Translations under genes and position numbers: made by a program | Assembly (NCBI GenBank): GCA_028820695.1 | Contig: JAPPIB010000045.1 | Coordinates: 90,137-154,136, forward strand | DNA length: 64,000 nucleotides | Direction: 5' to 3' | From: Acidiferrobacterales bacterium | GTDB lineage: Bacteria; Pseudomonadota; Gammaproteobacteria; Arenicellales; JAJDZL01 | Notes under the pieces: generated by a model | Told to the model about the DNA's origin: nothing | What the model saw: the letters and a program-made list of their open reading frames with translations, nothing else | The model's database searches: none | Part shown: piece after piece, positions 1 to 8,694 of the stretch | Position numbering within the stretch: position 1 is the first letter of the stretch | Layout of the letters: each line of letters begins with the position of its first letter

Positions 1-315
1 GAAGTCTGTGGTCGTGAGATTCTTGAGCGTGCATGGAACGGAACCGACGCGGTCTATCTTTCTTGGGATACCGATTCGATCGACTGCAGCTGCATGCCGG
101 GAACGAGCTGTCCGGAAAGTTATGGCCTGACCGCACGCGAGGCATTGGCATTCGCTCGCCTTGCGGGGCAATTCGGGGTGGACGTGCTTGAACTTGCAGA
201 GCTGTCTCCGGTTTTCGATGTAAGCAAGATGAGTGCCAAATTGGCCTGCAATTTGATTTATCACTATCTGGGCAGTCGCGCACAGACTATGAGGAATCTC
301 GGTCAGCAACCGTGA
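1..315 (+). CDS. Agmatinase/arginase-family ureohydrolase, C-terminal part (5' end outside window)
   Basis: The reading frame is open from base 1 and stops at 313-315, so only the last 104 residues are present. They contain the third metal-binding motif of the ureohydrolase superfamily, SWDTDSID followed by PGT, in which both aspartates are Mn ligands, and the C-terminal ELAELSPVFD stretch typical of agmatinases. The family hydrolyses a guanidino group (agmatine, guanidinobutyrate, arginine) to urea and an amine in the cytoplasm. The substrate cannot be set from this piece. A second, degenerate ureohydrolase follows about 90 bases downstream on the same strand, then a polyamine-type ABC transporter, so a role in guanidino-compound or polyamine breakdown is inferred. 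Confidence 0.85.
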   Translation, partial: EVCGREILERAWNGTDAVYLSWDTDSIDCSCMPGTSCPESYGLTAREALAFARLAGQFGVDVLELAELSPVFDVSKMSAKLACNLIYHYLGSRAQTMRNLGQQP

Positions 316-405
316 GATGCAATATTTGAATCTTCAATTTCATTTGATGAGAATCGTATAAGACAGAAATCGAATCTATTTGTTTAACCCTTGTTGGTAC
401 AGCAT

Positions 406-1446
406 ATGAATCCAGTTAAAGCGTATTCACACCTGTTTTCTCCACTTGGAGGCAAGAAAGCGGACAACTACCGTACTCCGGGACAAATTTCGTTTTTGCG
501 ATCGAAATTCATGTCCCTGAACGATGGGGACCTGCCGGGTACCGATGCGCCCTACGTCTTCATCGGAGTCCCATTTGACGAGGGCAATGTCGGCAAGCCG
601 GGCAGCGAGGACGGACCGCGTGAATTCAGGGTCGCATCATTGGATTATTTTCCGTTTTGGTTTGAGTTCAACGTTGACTTGCATGGCAGCGCAATTGACT
701 GTGGCGATGTATCGATGCCAAGGGTAAGTCCCGATGTTGCTCACGAACGCATCCACGGTGCAGTGCTTGCAGCGTTGAGAGCGGGCAAAACGCCAATTAT
801 CTGCGGTGGGGACCGTTCCATTTCCATTCCCGCAACGAGAGCGTTGTCAGACTACTTGGGCTCCGACAGGAAAATGGGATATCTTCATCTTGGAGCCCAT
901 CTCGATATGTCAGACAGCTGGGCCGGTGAACGAAACCTCAGCACCTGCACGATGGCGAGAATAACGGAACTTGAAAATCTGAACATCGAGAACGTGGCCC
1001 ATATTGGAGCTCGTAACTCTTTCAATCCAAAAGATCAGGTTGATTTGGCCAAGGAGCGAAATCTGCGGTTCAATCCCATGTTCGAAGTGCTTGAACGCGG
1101 AATAGACGATGTCATTGATGAGGCTGTGACACGCGTGTGGGACAACACCGATGGACAGTACCTCAGTTTTAACTTCAATGTGCTGGATTCTTCGGCTGCG
1201 CCAGGTGTGACAGCCACTGAGCCCGGAGGGCTTGAATCGCGCGAAATCATGCGTGTCGCATCGCGCATCAGCAAACAAAAAGGAGTCAGCGTGATTGACG
1301 TTACGGAACTGTGTCCCATGTTTGATGTCAGCGGGTCCACTTCACGAACGGCGGTTTGCGTCGTTCTTCGGATTATGGCTGAAATCGCAAACCTGAAAGG
1401 ACAGACCCTGGATGATTCGATTCGCCGTCCAGGGTGGCAGTATTAG
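406..1446 (+). CDS. Ureohydrolase-fold protein with degenerate metal site (probable pseudoenzyme)
   Basis: A protein of 346 residues with the overall pattern of agmatinase/arginase. The metal motifs are altered: GGDH reads GGDR (Arg137), DAHxD reads GAHLD (Gly163, His165, Asp167) and SxDxD reads SFNFN (Asn256, Asn258). Four of six expected Mn ligands are therefore lost, while the surrounding fold signatures (VPFDEGN, VAHIGARN, the ELCPMFDVSG tail) remain. I infer that it does not hydrolyse guanidino compounds by the usual mechanism and may be a regulatory or structural partner of the intact enzyme encoded just upstream. An upstream in-frame TTG at 391 would add five residues; neither start has a clear Shine-Dalgarno sequence. 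The potD-like gene follows after 27 bases. Confidence 0.85.
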   Translation: MNPVKAYSHLFSPLGGKKADNYRTPGQISFLRSKFMSLNDGDLPGTDAPYVFIGVPFDEGNVGKPGSEDGPREFRVASLDYFPFWFEFNVDLHGSAIDCGDVSMPRVSPDVAHERIHGAVLAALRAGKTPIICGGDRSISIPATRALSDYLGSDRKMGYLHLGAHLDMSDSWAGERNLSTCTMARITELENLNIENVAHIGARNSFNPKDQVDLAKERNLRFNPMFEVLERGIDDVIDEAVTRVWDNTDGQYLSFNFNVLDSSAAPGVTATEPGGLESREIMRVASRISKQKGVSVIDVTELCPMFDVSGSTSRTAVCVVLRIMAEIANLKGQTLDDSIRRPGWQY

Positions 1447-1473
1447 ATTGATTTTTGAACTTGGAGGTAAGAT

Positions 1474-2550
1474 ATGAAAATCTTGAAATTATGGTGGCGC
1501 AAATGGACTGTCTCACTATTGACGGTATTTGCATTTGTGGGCGTTTCGCTTCCCACAGGCGTATCCGCGGCGGATGACTTGAATGTCCTTGTCTGGTGTG
1601 ATCACGCCGACGATAAACTGATCAAGCCGTTCGAGGAAATGCACGGAGTGAATGTCAATGTAAAGACGTATGAGGGAACCGGGACAGCATTGTCGATTAT
1701 CGAGCAGTCTTCTCCGGGGGACTGGGATGTTCTGGTCGTTGACGCACCCGATGCCCCGATGGTTGCAGGTCTCGGACTGCTGGAACCTCTTGATGAGTCT
1801 CAATTGCCTCTAGGAGACATCTTTGCGCCACTGACTGCCGCTGGCTTCAATTATGTAGACGGAAAACGCTACACAATTCCAGAGAAGTTCGGCTATTACG
1901 GTGTCGTGTACAACAAGGACAAAGTCGACCCTGAAGATATGAAAACCGTTCAGGTCATGTGGAACGAAAAGTACAAGGGCAGAGTTGCTGTTTATGACTA
2001 TTACTTCCCGACAATGCAGTTGATAGCGATATCAATGGGTATGCATCCAGATGAAATCACAATGGACTCATTGCCCGAGCTGCGCGAGCGGCTGCTTGCG
2101 ATGAGACCCAACGTAAAGATGATTGGTGATATCGTCAGTGTGCAGAATGCACTGGTCAACGGTGATGTTGACATCATTCTCAATGCTGCGGAATTCGCGG
2201 TTTCGAATCTGATGCCCTCGTTACCAAATTTGGATTGGACAATTTTTGAAGAAGGCGGACTGATGTGGGTTCAGGGCCTCAGCATCATGAAAGACTCACA
2301 GAAAAAGGACCTTGCAGCCGAGTTCGTCAAGTATATCGTCAGTCCTGAAGGACAGGGACGACTGGCAACCTCAGAATGTTACTGGGCAATGCCGGCGAAC
2401 TCGATGACGGAGCTGTCTGCTGATGAAAAGCAAATTCTGAGGTGGGACCAACAGGACGGGTTCCTGAGCCGTTCGGTTCCATCAACAATCAGTCAAGCGG
2501 ATATTGATGCTGAAATGCTTGACATATGGACAGAATTTCTACAAAACTAA
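1474..2550 (+). CDS. potD: PotD-family periplasmic polyamine-type binding protein (importer 1)
   Basis: 358 residues beginning with a signal peptide: a basic start, a hydrophobic core around residues 13-27, and a VSA-A cleavage region near residue 32. The mature part starts DDLNVLVWCDHAD and continues with the solute-binding fold of the PotD/PotF spermidine/putrescine proteins. A strong Shine-Dalgarno GGAGG lies seven bases before the ATG. It should capture the substrate in the periplasm for the permeases and ATPase encoded next. Length matches the family (about 350). The neighbouring ureohydrolases suggest a polyamine or guanidino ligand such as agmatine or putrescine; this is inference, since PotD-like proteins also bind other cations. 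Confidence 0.85.
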   Translation: MKILKLWWRKWTVSLLTVFAFVGVSLPTGVSAADDLNVLVWCDHADDKLIKPFEEMHGVNVNVKTYEGTGTALSIIEQSSPGDWDVLVVDAPDAPMVAGLGLLEPLDESQLPLGDIFAPLTAAGFNYVDGKRYTIPEKFGYYGVVYNKDKVDPEDMKTVQVMWNEKYKGRVAVYDYYFPTMQLIAISMGMHPDEITMDSLPELRERLLAMRPNVKMIGDIVSVQNALVNGDVDIILNAAEFAVSNLMPSLPNLDWTIFEEGGLMWVQGLSIMKDSQKKDLAAEFVKYIVSPEGQGRLATSECYWAMPANSMTELSADEKQILRWDQQDGFLSRSVPSTISQADIDAEMLDIWTEFLQN

Positions 2551-2661
2551 GTCTCATTCCTTCGACCTTCGGTATGGTGGCAACAGCAGACGGGTACAGT
2601 AAATTTACGTCTGTAAGTTGACCATGGCGATAGCGGCTGAAGAGTTGGGTTCTACAATTGC

Positions 2662-2713
2662 CGAAGCAGTGTCGAATTGTTTTGAATGACCCTGTTCGTT
2701 CGATACTGCTTCG
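2662..2713 (+). promoter_or_regulatory. Long intergenic hairpin between binding-protein and permease genes
   Basis: Two arms, 2662-2676 and 2699-2713, pair over 15 bases with a single G-U wobble (2671/2704), leaving a 22-base loop. There is no T tract after it, so it is not a classical intrinsic terminator. Placed after the abundant binding-protein gene and before its permeases, it most likely stabilises the upstream mRNA or attenuates read-through. Confidence 0.55.
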
Positions 2714-2738
2714 CATTTCATGTGTCAGGTGAGTTCGC

Positions 2739-3620
2739 ATGAAGTCACGTCCACCTGATTTGTCCGGATCACCGAAACCGTTTCGAGTTGAACTGTCAAG
2801 GTGGGCGGTACATCCCGCCTTGTGGTTCACTGTATTCCTGTCTCTCTCGCCATTGGTGGTCATGCTTGCTGTAAGTTTTTGGCAACGTCTATACGGGAAA
2901 CTCACAGCAACTTGGAATTTCACGAATTACGAAAAATTCTTCGGCCGGGAATACCTGCTGGATTCACTGTTCAATTCCATTGAAGTCACCGTGCTGACCA
3001 CGGTTTTGAGCATTGTGCTTGCATATCCGCTGGCCTACGTTCTTGCGTATAAGGTTCCTGCGAAATATCAGCGAATCATCCTGCTGCTGGCGGTGATGCC
3101 TTTCTGGACTGCTTATGTGGTGCGCTCGTACAGCTGGCTGCTGGTGATTTCCGAAAACGGTATCATCAATGTATTTCTCAGCAGTATCGGACTGCTCGAC
3201 CAGCCGTTGGAGATGGCTTACACCCGAGGTGCGACAGTACTTGGCTTTGTCCATTTTTTCACGATGCTGCTGACCTTGACGATCTACGCGAATTTGGTTC
3301 TGATCAAACCTTCGTACCGAAAGGCAGCTGCTGACCTCGGAGCCAGTCGATTGCAGGTTTTTCTGAGAATTACGCTTCCACTCAGTATTCCGGGGGTGGT
3401 TGTTGGCGCCTTCATCACATTCGTCATAACGATTGGAGACTACATTACCCCGCAGATTCTGGGCGGCGGGACAGAAGTACTGGTTCCGCAGGCAATAATG
3501 CTTCAAATCAGTCGTGCGGCGAACTTTCCTATGGCATCCGCAATGAGTGTGACACTCATGGTCGTTGTGGTGATTGTTTACCTTATTTCTGCGAAGTACA
3601 TGAAAGTGGATAGAATCTGA
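2739..3620 (+). CDS. potB: PotB-family ABC permease (importer 1)
   Basis: 293 residues with about six hydrophobic membrane segments, the first at residues 30-50. The MetI-type permease coupling region reads YRKAAADLGASRLQVFLRITLPLSIPG (EAA-loop pattern) near residues 193-220. This is the inner-membrane channel half that pairs with the PotC-like protein encoded next and docks on the ATPase. The start is preceded by AGGTGAG at about eight bases. Its stop overlaps the next start (TGATG), which indicates translational coupling. Assignment to the PotB branch rests on length and gene order; the substrate is not proven. Confidence 0.85.
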   Translation: MKSRPPDLSGSPKPFRVELSRWAVHPALWFTVFLSLSPLVVMLAVSFWQRLYGKLTATWNFTNYEKFFGREYLLDSLFNSIEVTVLTTVLSIVLAYPLAYVLAYKVPAKYQRIILLLAVMPFWTAYVVRSYSWLLVISENGIINVFLSSIGLLDQPLEMAYTRGATVLGFVHFFTMLLTLTIYANLVLIKPSYRKAAADLGASRLQVFLRITLPLSIPGVVVGAFITFVITIGDYITPQILGGGTEVLVPQAIMLQISRAANFPMASAMSVTLMVVVVIVYLISAKYMKVDRI

Positions 3621-4408
3621 TGAAGGGTTGGATAAGCAATTCTCCGGCGTACGCGTATCTGATACTGGCACTTGGCTTCATCTATCTGCCGGTAATCGTA
3701 TTGGTGGTATTCTCGTTCCAGGACGGGCTGTTGCCGGTACCGCCATTCAATGGCCCGAGTCTGCAGTGGTACGAAAAGATGTTCGAGAATGAGCGGTTGG
3801 TGGATTCGCTGTTCAACTCCGTTGTCGTGGCCGTACTTTCGTCTTTGGTGACAACCGTTCTCGGGTTCCTTGCTGCATATGGCATGTCAAAGCGCAACTA
3901 TCGGTTCGCTGGAGCTATCCGGTTTACGCTGATGGCACCGTTGACGGTGTCTTATTTGATCATTGGCATCGGTTTGCTGATCACACTGAATCTTTTAGGA
4001 GTATCAAAGTCTTTATTTGCGGTAGGCATAGGACATGCAGTCATCAATCTCCCACTTTGTTTCGCAATCATCTATTCCCAGTTCGGTGATCATCTAAAGA
4101 ATATTGACGCAGCTGCCCGCGATCTGGGAGCAAGCGACCTGCAGACCGTGTTAAGGGTGATCGCACCGATCATGAAGCCATCTTTAATTGCTGCATTCTG
4201 TCTGTCAGCGACATTGTCCTGGGACGAATTCATCGTTGCGTTTCTGCTGAGCCGGTTTGACGTTACGCTGCCCGTCATCATTTTTGAGATGTTGCGAGCC
4301 GGACTGACCCCCGAAGTCAATGCGGCTGGAACCGTCGTGTTTGCGATTTCTTTTGCCGTGGTGACATTGGCAGCTGGTGCTGTATTGATGGGAACAAGGA
4401 CTAAATAA
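3620..4408 (+). CDS. potC: PotC-family ABC permease (importer 1)
   Basis: 262 residues, about six membrane segments, and an EAA-type loop IDAAARDLGASDLQTVLRVIAPIMKPS near residues 160-185. It is the second inner-membrane half of the importer. The ATG overlaps the potB-like stop by one base and its own stop TAATG overlaps the ATPase start, so potB-potC-potA are translated as a coupled set. Length fits PotC (about 260). Confidence 0.85.
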   Translation: MKGWISNSPAYAYLILALGFIYLPVIVLVVFSFQDGLLPVPPFNGPSLQWYEKMFENERLVDSLFNSVVVAVLSSLVTTVLGFLAAYGMSKRNYRFAGAIRFTLMAPLTVSYLIIGIGLLITLNLLGVSKSLFAVGIGHAVINLPLCFAIIYSQFGDHLKNIDAAARDLGASDLQTVLRVIAPIMKPSLIAAFCLSATLSWDEFIVAFLLSRFDVTLPVIIFEMLRAGLTPEVNAAGTVVFAISFAVVTLAAGAVLMGTRTK

Positions 4409-5484
4409 TGAGTAGCCAACATCTTGTCAAACTTGAGAATTTGAGCAAACACTATGGTGAAGTAGTCGCCGTAGATGACATAAGCTTGAGCATTGAAAAA
4501 GGAGAATTCCTTGTTTTGCTCGGTCCTTCGGGGAGCGGAAAGACAACAATACTGTCAATGCTCGGAGGATTTACGAATCCGTCATCCGGAAAGGTTTTCA
4601 TAGCCGGTGAAGACGTTACCCGTGTTCCTCCTGCACACCGTCCGACAGTGACGGTTTTTCAGGATTACGCGCTGTTTCCTCATATGAGCGTGCGAGACAA
4701 TGTTGGTTTCGGCTTGGCAATGCGAAAAGTGTCAAAGCCCGAACGGACAAAGCGCGTCGACGAATCCCTGAACAAGGTTGGACTGGAAGGCTTTGGAGAC
4801 CGAGGGGTGCACCAGCTTTCCGGCGGTCAGCGCCAGAGAGTTGCATTGGCGCGCGCAATTGCTGTAGAACCCGCGGTTTTGCTGCTGGACGAGCCTCTGG
4901 GAGCACTGGACCTGAAAATCCGGCATCAGATGCAGACTGAGCTTGTGCACTTGCAGAAAACCTTGAACGCAACCTTTGTTCATGTCACGCATGATCAGGA
5001 GGAGGCTTTGAGAATTGCAGACAAGATTGCTCTGATCAACCACGGAATCATCGAAGACTACGGTTCTCCTGAACGGGTATACCTTCGGCCTTCCACATTG
5101 TTTTCCGCCAAATTCATGGGAGAAAGCAATGTGATCAAAGCTGAAGTTAAAGGCAAGGACACGGACCGCGTTACTGTATCCACTCCACTCGGCCAGTTTA
5201 ATCTCCCGTGTGAGACGCAGCTCGATCGTATGTGCAACATCGTATTGAGACCGGAACAAATCAGATTGGGTGGAACAATAGATCCCAAAGAGTGCATATC
5301 TTTGGGCGAAGGCAGAGTCACCGAGATTGAGTTTCAGGGCACCCATAGACTCTGCCGCGTGCGTTTTGAAGTTCAGGAGGATATTGACTATCTGGTCAGA
5401 ATTCCGCCAGATTATGGAGTTTCAACAGGTGATCGATTGGCTCTGCATGCACGCGAGTCAGACGCCGTAGTCCTATCGGATTGA
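4408..5484 (+). CDS. potA: PotA-family ABC ATPase (importer 1)
   Basis: 358 residues. Walker A is GPSGSGKTT (about residues 39-47), the Q-loop is VFQDYALFPHMSV, the signature is LSGGQRQR, and Walker B is VLLLDEPLGALDL followed by HVTHDQEEA with the switch histidine. The C-terminal part from about residue 240 is a TOBE/MOP-like regulatory domain typical of PotA. It hydrolyses ATP to drive uptake through the two permeases. Last gene of the plus-strand operon that starts at or before the ureohydrolase genes. Confidence 0.9.
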   Translation: MSSQHLVKLENLSKHYGEVVAVDDISLSIEKGEFLVLLGPSGSGKTTILSMLGGFTNPSSGKVFIAGEDVTRVPPAHRPTVTVFQDYALFPHMSVRDNVGFGLAMRKVSKPERTKRVDESLNKVGLEGFGDRGVHQLSGGQRQRVALARAIAVEPAVLLLDEPLGALDLKIRHQMQTELVHLQKTLNATFVHVTHDQEEALRIADKIALINHGIIEDYGSPERVYLRPSTLFSAKFMGESNVIKAEVKGKDTDRVTVSTPLGQFNLPCETQLDRMCNIVLRPEQIRLGGTIDPKECISLGEGRVTEIEFQGTHRLCRVRFEVQEDIDYLVRIPPDYGVSTGDRLALHARESDAVVLSD

Positions 5485-5510
5485 TTCCAGTCAGTGTGAA
5501 ACGAGGTTTG

Positions 5511-5541
5511 CGGGCAGTCGGCTCATTTCCGCAACTGCCCG
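5511..5541. terminator. Hairpin between convergent potA-like and amidase-fold genes
   Basis: Perfect 8-base arms CGGGCAGT (5511-5518) and ACTGCCCG (5534-5541) with a 15-base loop, in the 118-base gap between two converging genes. No T run follows on either strand, so an intrinsic terminator is only moderately supported. Confidence 0.4.
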
Positions 5542-5602
5542 AACGGTTTGGAGTTTGTCGGTTAAACTGAACTCGGAACTCAGGTGCGATGATCGTGACA
5601 GA

Positions 5603-6973
5603 CTACAGTTCATGCATCAACCTGGCGCAAACAGACAATACCAGATCGTCATTTCCAAGTCTTGACATCACTTGCAAAGCAACCGGCAGACCCTGATCAT
5701 TCATGATTCCCGGCATGATTGCAGTCGGAAATCCGCTCAATGCACCAAATGAGCAAACCGAAGCGTAGTCAACCCAGCTCACTTCACTTCCGGCACCAGC
5801 CTCCAGATTGGATGGCGTTGTGCCATATGCAAATGGGACACAACCGACTGCGGACGTGATCAGAACATCGCATTGTTCGAAAAAATTGTTGAGAGCAAGT
5901 CGAAAGCGCAAGATTTTCTTCTCAGCAGCAATATAGCTTGAAGTGGTGACACTTTGTGCTCGATTCAGCCAGCCTTGCGCCACCTCTCCGAATAAATCCG
6001 GATGATCTCGATAACTGCCGCCATGGTCTGCCTGCAGATTGGCGCAGTAGATTGTCTCCCAGGCATCGGTTACCTGGTCTACAGCCGGCTGTGCCCGATC
6101 AACCCGGCAACCTGCTGCAAGAAGCCTCGTCACCGCATCTGCAACTGCAGATTGACTATCGTCGTCATAAGGGGCGTCCCACAATGAGCTTGAATACACA
6201 ATCCGCAGTGAGCGGATTGGACGTTGCATCGCTGCAATCAAATCCTGAGCCTGGAACTTCGTGCTGATCGGATCAGTGTCGCTGTATCCGCACAAAACGT
6301 TCATCAGCAAGGCGCAGTCCCTCACGCCTGAAGTAATGATGCTGACGCTTGGAAAAACCAATCCTCCCGAAAATACCGGTGTATGTGCGATTCTTCCCAG
6401 CGACGGCCGCATGGCGAACACACCACTGTATGCGGCAGGCAGCATTACGTTGCCGCCGATGTCCATTGCCAAACCTGCAGCGGCAAAATTGTTCGCTTGG
6501 GCAACCGACACACCGGATGCGCCACCACCACTCACAAATTCCTCGCCCCAGGGAGAGCGGGCAATAAACTGCTCCTGGGATTCCTGAACAATCGCACCCA
6601 GTTCGCTGGTAGTCGTCTTGCCGATGATGATTGCCCCGGCCTCGCGCAGTTTAAGCACTGACATTGAATCGCAATCAGGCACGTGATTCGAATACGCCTG
6701 GCAACCATAACTTGTGCGCATACCTGCCACATCGATAAGGTCATCGACCAGAATCGGAATCCCGTGCAACGCACCAACGTTCGCACCATCTGCCAATTCC
6801 CGGTCCGCCGTATCCGCCAATGTGCGGACGGCTTGTTCCGAAAACACTGAGATGGCATCGCAATAAGCATTGTGAGCTTGAATTTGCGTCAGGTACTGTT
6901 CCAGAAGTTCTGATACGGACGTTTCCCGTGCCAGAATCAGCTCTCGCAGTGAGTGGATCGTGCCGTCAATCAT
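5603..6973 (-). CDS. Amidase-signature-fold protein lacking the catalytic triad (probable pseudoenzyme)
   Basis: 456 residues aligning by pattern with amidase-signature enzymes: LHGIPI at residues 69-74, a glycine/serine-rich loop at 149-156, DIGGN at 171-175 and the downstream SGVFAMRPS. In active members the triad is Lys in GIPxxVKD, the cis-Ser of GGSSGG and the nucleophile Ser of DTGGS. Here these positions are Asp77, Ala152 and Asn175, so all three are replaced while flanking residues are kept. Ordinary amide hydrolysis is therefore unlikely; a binding or partner role is inferred. It is the last gene of the minus-strand operon aminotransferase-ddl-GMC-amidase-like, and its start overlaps the GMC stop by four bases (ATGA). 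Confidence 0.85.
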   Translation of the reverse strand: MIDGTIHSLRELILARETSVSELLEQYLTQIQAHNAYCDAISVFSEQAVRTLADTADRELADGANVGALHGIPILVDDLIDVAGMRTSYGCQAYSNHVPDCDSMSVLKLREAGAIIIGKTTTSELGAIVQESQEQFIARSPWGEEFVSGGGASGVSVAQANNFAAAGLAMDIGGNVMLPAAYSGVFAMRPSLGRIAHTPVFSGGLVFPSVSIITSGVRDCALLMNVLCGYSDTDPISTKFQAQDLIAAMQRPIRSLRIVYSSSLWDAPYDDDSQSAVADAVTRLLAAGCRVDRAQPAVDQVTDAWETIYCANLQADHGGSYRDHPDLFGEVAQGWLNRAQSVTTSSYIAAEKKILRFRLALNNFFEQCDVLITSAVGCVPFAYGTTPSNLEAGAGSEVSWVDYASVCSFGALSGFPTAIMPGIMNDQGLPVALQVMSRLGNDDLVLSVCARLMHEL

Positions 6974-8649
6974 CCAACCGGTCGGTCCGGATCACATTCT
7001 CGCTGACGCTCCTGCCAGGATTCGACTAAAAAAGATGGCGCGTCGGAAGGTTTGAGTGGATCGCGTCCGCGTATCGTGTCTGCCAACTTCTCGGCGAGCA
7101 TGATCGTCGGCGCATTCAGGTTGCCGCTGACAATGCTGGGCATGACGGATGCATCGACAACTCTCAGGTTTTCCGTACCATGTACCCGGCCATGGGAGTC
7201 TACCACAGCCATCTCGTCAACCCCCATCTTGCAAGTACAGGAAGGATGGTAGGCGCTTTCTGACTTGGCGCGTACAAACGCATCAAGATCTGCGTCGGTT
7301 TGCGCATCCGGTCCCGGGGCCAATTCCTCAGCACGATATGCATCAAAGGATTCCTGTGCGAAGATCTCCCTTGTCAGCCGTATTCCATCGCGTATTTCGC
7401 GGCGATCGTTCTCCGTCTCCATATAATTGAACCGAATCTGCGGATGTTGTCTGGGATCCGTGGATACGGTTCGAACATAACCGCGACTGGTCGGTCGCAT
7501 AGGCCCGACATGCGCCTGAAAGCCGTGATCTTTTGCCGGAGCCCGACCATCGTAGTTCGCGGCAACCGGAAAAAAGTGATATTGAAGATCCGGATGCCTG
7601 ACACCGGCACGGCTGCGAATAAAGCCACCTGCTTCAAAATGGTTTGAGGCGCCCCAACCCTTTTTGCTGACCATCCACTGCAACAATACTCTGGCCTGGG
7701 TTGTAAACTTGAGAGCCGGATAGAGTGAAACGGGCAGCTTGCAACGATGCTGCACATAAACTTCAAGATGATCCTGCAGATTTTCTCCGACTCCTGGCAA
7801 ATCGACGATACAGGGCACACCCAATTTCTCAAGATGGCCAGCGCGACCGATTCCGGACAGGCTGAGCAGTTGCGGTGAGTTGATCGCTCCTCCACATACG
7901 ATCACCTCCCTGCTACACCGGATCGACTCGAGGTTCCGACCCTTTATGAGTTCGACACCAACTGCCTTGTTCCCCTCAAAGATTACGCTGTTCACCAAGG
8001 TACGCTGGACAATCTCAAGGTTTCTTCTCGATCGTACCGGGTCAAGGTAGGCTTTGGCCGTGCTCCATCGAACGCCCATGTTCACTGTCATGTCCATGGC
8101 ACAGAATCCTTCCTGTCGAAAGCCGTTCAAATCCTGCGTCCGACCATATCCGGCCTGAACACCCGCTTCAATAAACGCCTGATACAAGGGGTTTTCGGCG
8201 GATCCTGTCGTAACGATGAGCGGACCGTCGCCTCCGTGATAGTCATCTGCGCCAGCCAAGCGTGTATTGGACTTCCTGAAGTAAGGCAGGCAGTGTGCAT
8301 AGGACCACTCAGGATCACCGGTTTCGACAGACCAACGGTTGTAATCTTCCGCATGACCGCGGATGTAACACATCCCGTTGATTGATGATGAGCCGCCAAG
8401 CACACGACCGCGAGGACAGTCCATAATCCGATTGTCCATATATGGCTCAGGCAAAGTTCGATAAGCCCAGTTAAACCGATCGCTCAACAGCGGTCGGGAA
8501 AACGCTGCTGGCATCTGAATCATCCAGCTTCGGTCGGGCGGTCCGGTCTCAATCAGACACACACGCACTTCCCTGTCTTCAGTCAATCGGTTTGCCAGTA
8601 CGCACCCTGCCGATCCGGCACCAACAATGATGTAATCTACTTCCTGCAC
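6970..8649 (-). CDS. GMC-family FAD oxidoreductase (choline dehydrogenase-like)
   Basis: 559 residues. The N-terminal FAD-binding GxGxxG reads VGAGSAG at residues 9-15, followed by the GMC signature GRVLGGSSSINGM near residue 81 and a second signature GAINSPQLLSLSGIG. The C-terminus has the BetA-like HPSCTCKMG and NLNAPTIMLAEKLAD segments with the catalytic His/Asn pair. Such enzymes oxidise alcohols with FAD; choline dehydrogenase is the best-known member, but many relatives use other alcohols, so no substrate is assigned. It sits between ddl and the amidase-like gene in one operon, which points to a metabolic role in that pathway rather than a stand-alone betaine synthesis gene. Confidence 0.9.
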   Translation of the reverse strand: MQEVDYIIVGAGSAGCVLANRLTEDREVRVCLIETGPPDRSWMIQMPAAFSRPLLSDRFNWAYRTLPEPYMDNRIMDCPRGRVLGGSSSINGMCYIRGHAEDYNRWSVETGDPEWSYAHCLPYFRKSNTRLAGADDYHGGDGPLIVTTGSAENPLYQAFIEAGVQAGYGRTQDLNGFRQEGFCAMDMTVNMGVRWSTAKAYLDPVRSRRNLEIVQRTLVNSVIFEGNKAVGVELIKGRNLESIRCSREVIVCGGAINSPQLLSLSGIGRAGHLEKLGVPCIVDLPGVGENLQDHLEVYVQHRCKLPVSLYPALKFTTQARVLLQWMVSKKGWGASNHFEAGGFIRSRAGVRHPDLQYHFFPVAANYDGRAPAKDHGFQAHVGPMRPTSRGYVRTVSTDPRQHPQIRFNYMETENDRREIRDGIRLTREIFAQESFDAYRAEELAPGPDAQTDADLDAFVRAKSESAYHPSCTCKMGVDEMAVVDSHGRVHGTENLRVVDASVMPSIVSGNLNAPTIMLAEKLADTIRGRDPLKPSDAPSFLVESWQERQRECDPDRPVG

Positions 8650-8694
8650 TGCTATCGTCCCTCTTGATTCAGAATCTGCATCCCATCCGTCGAG

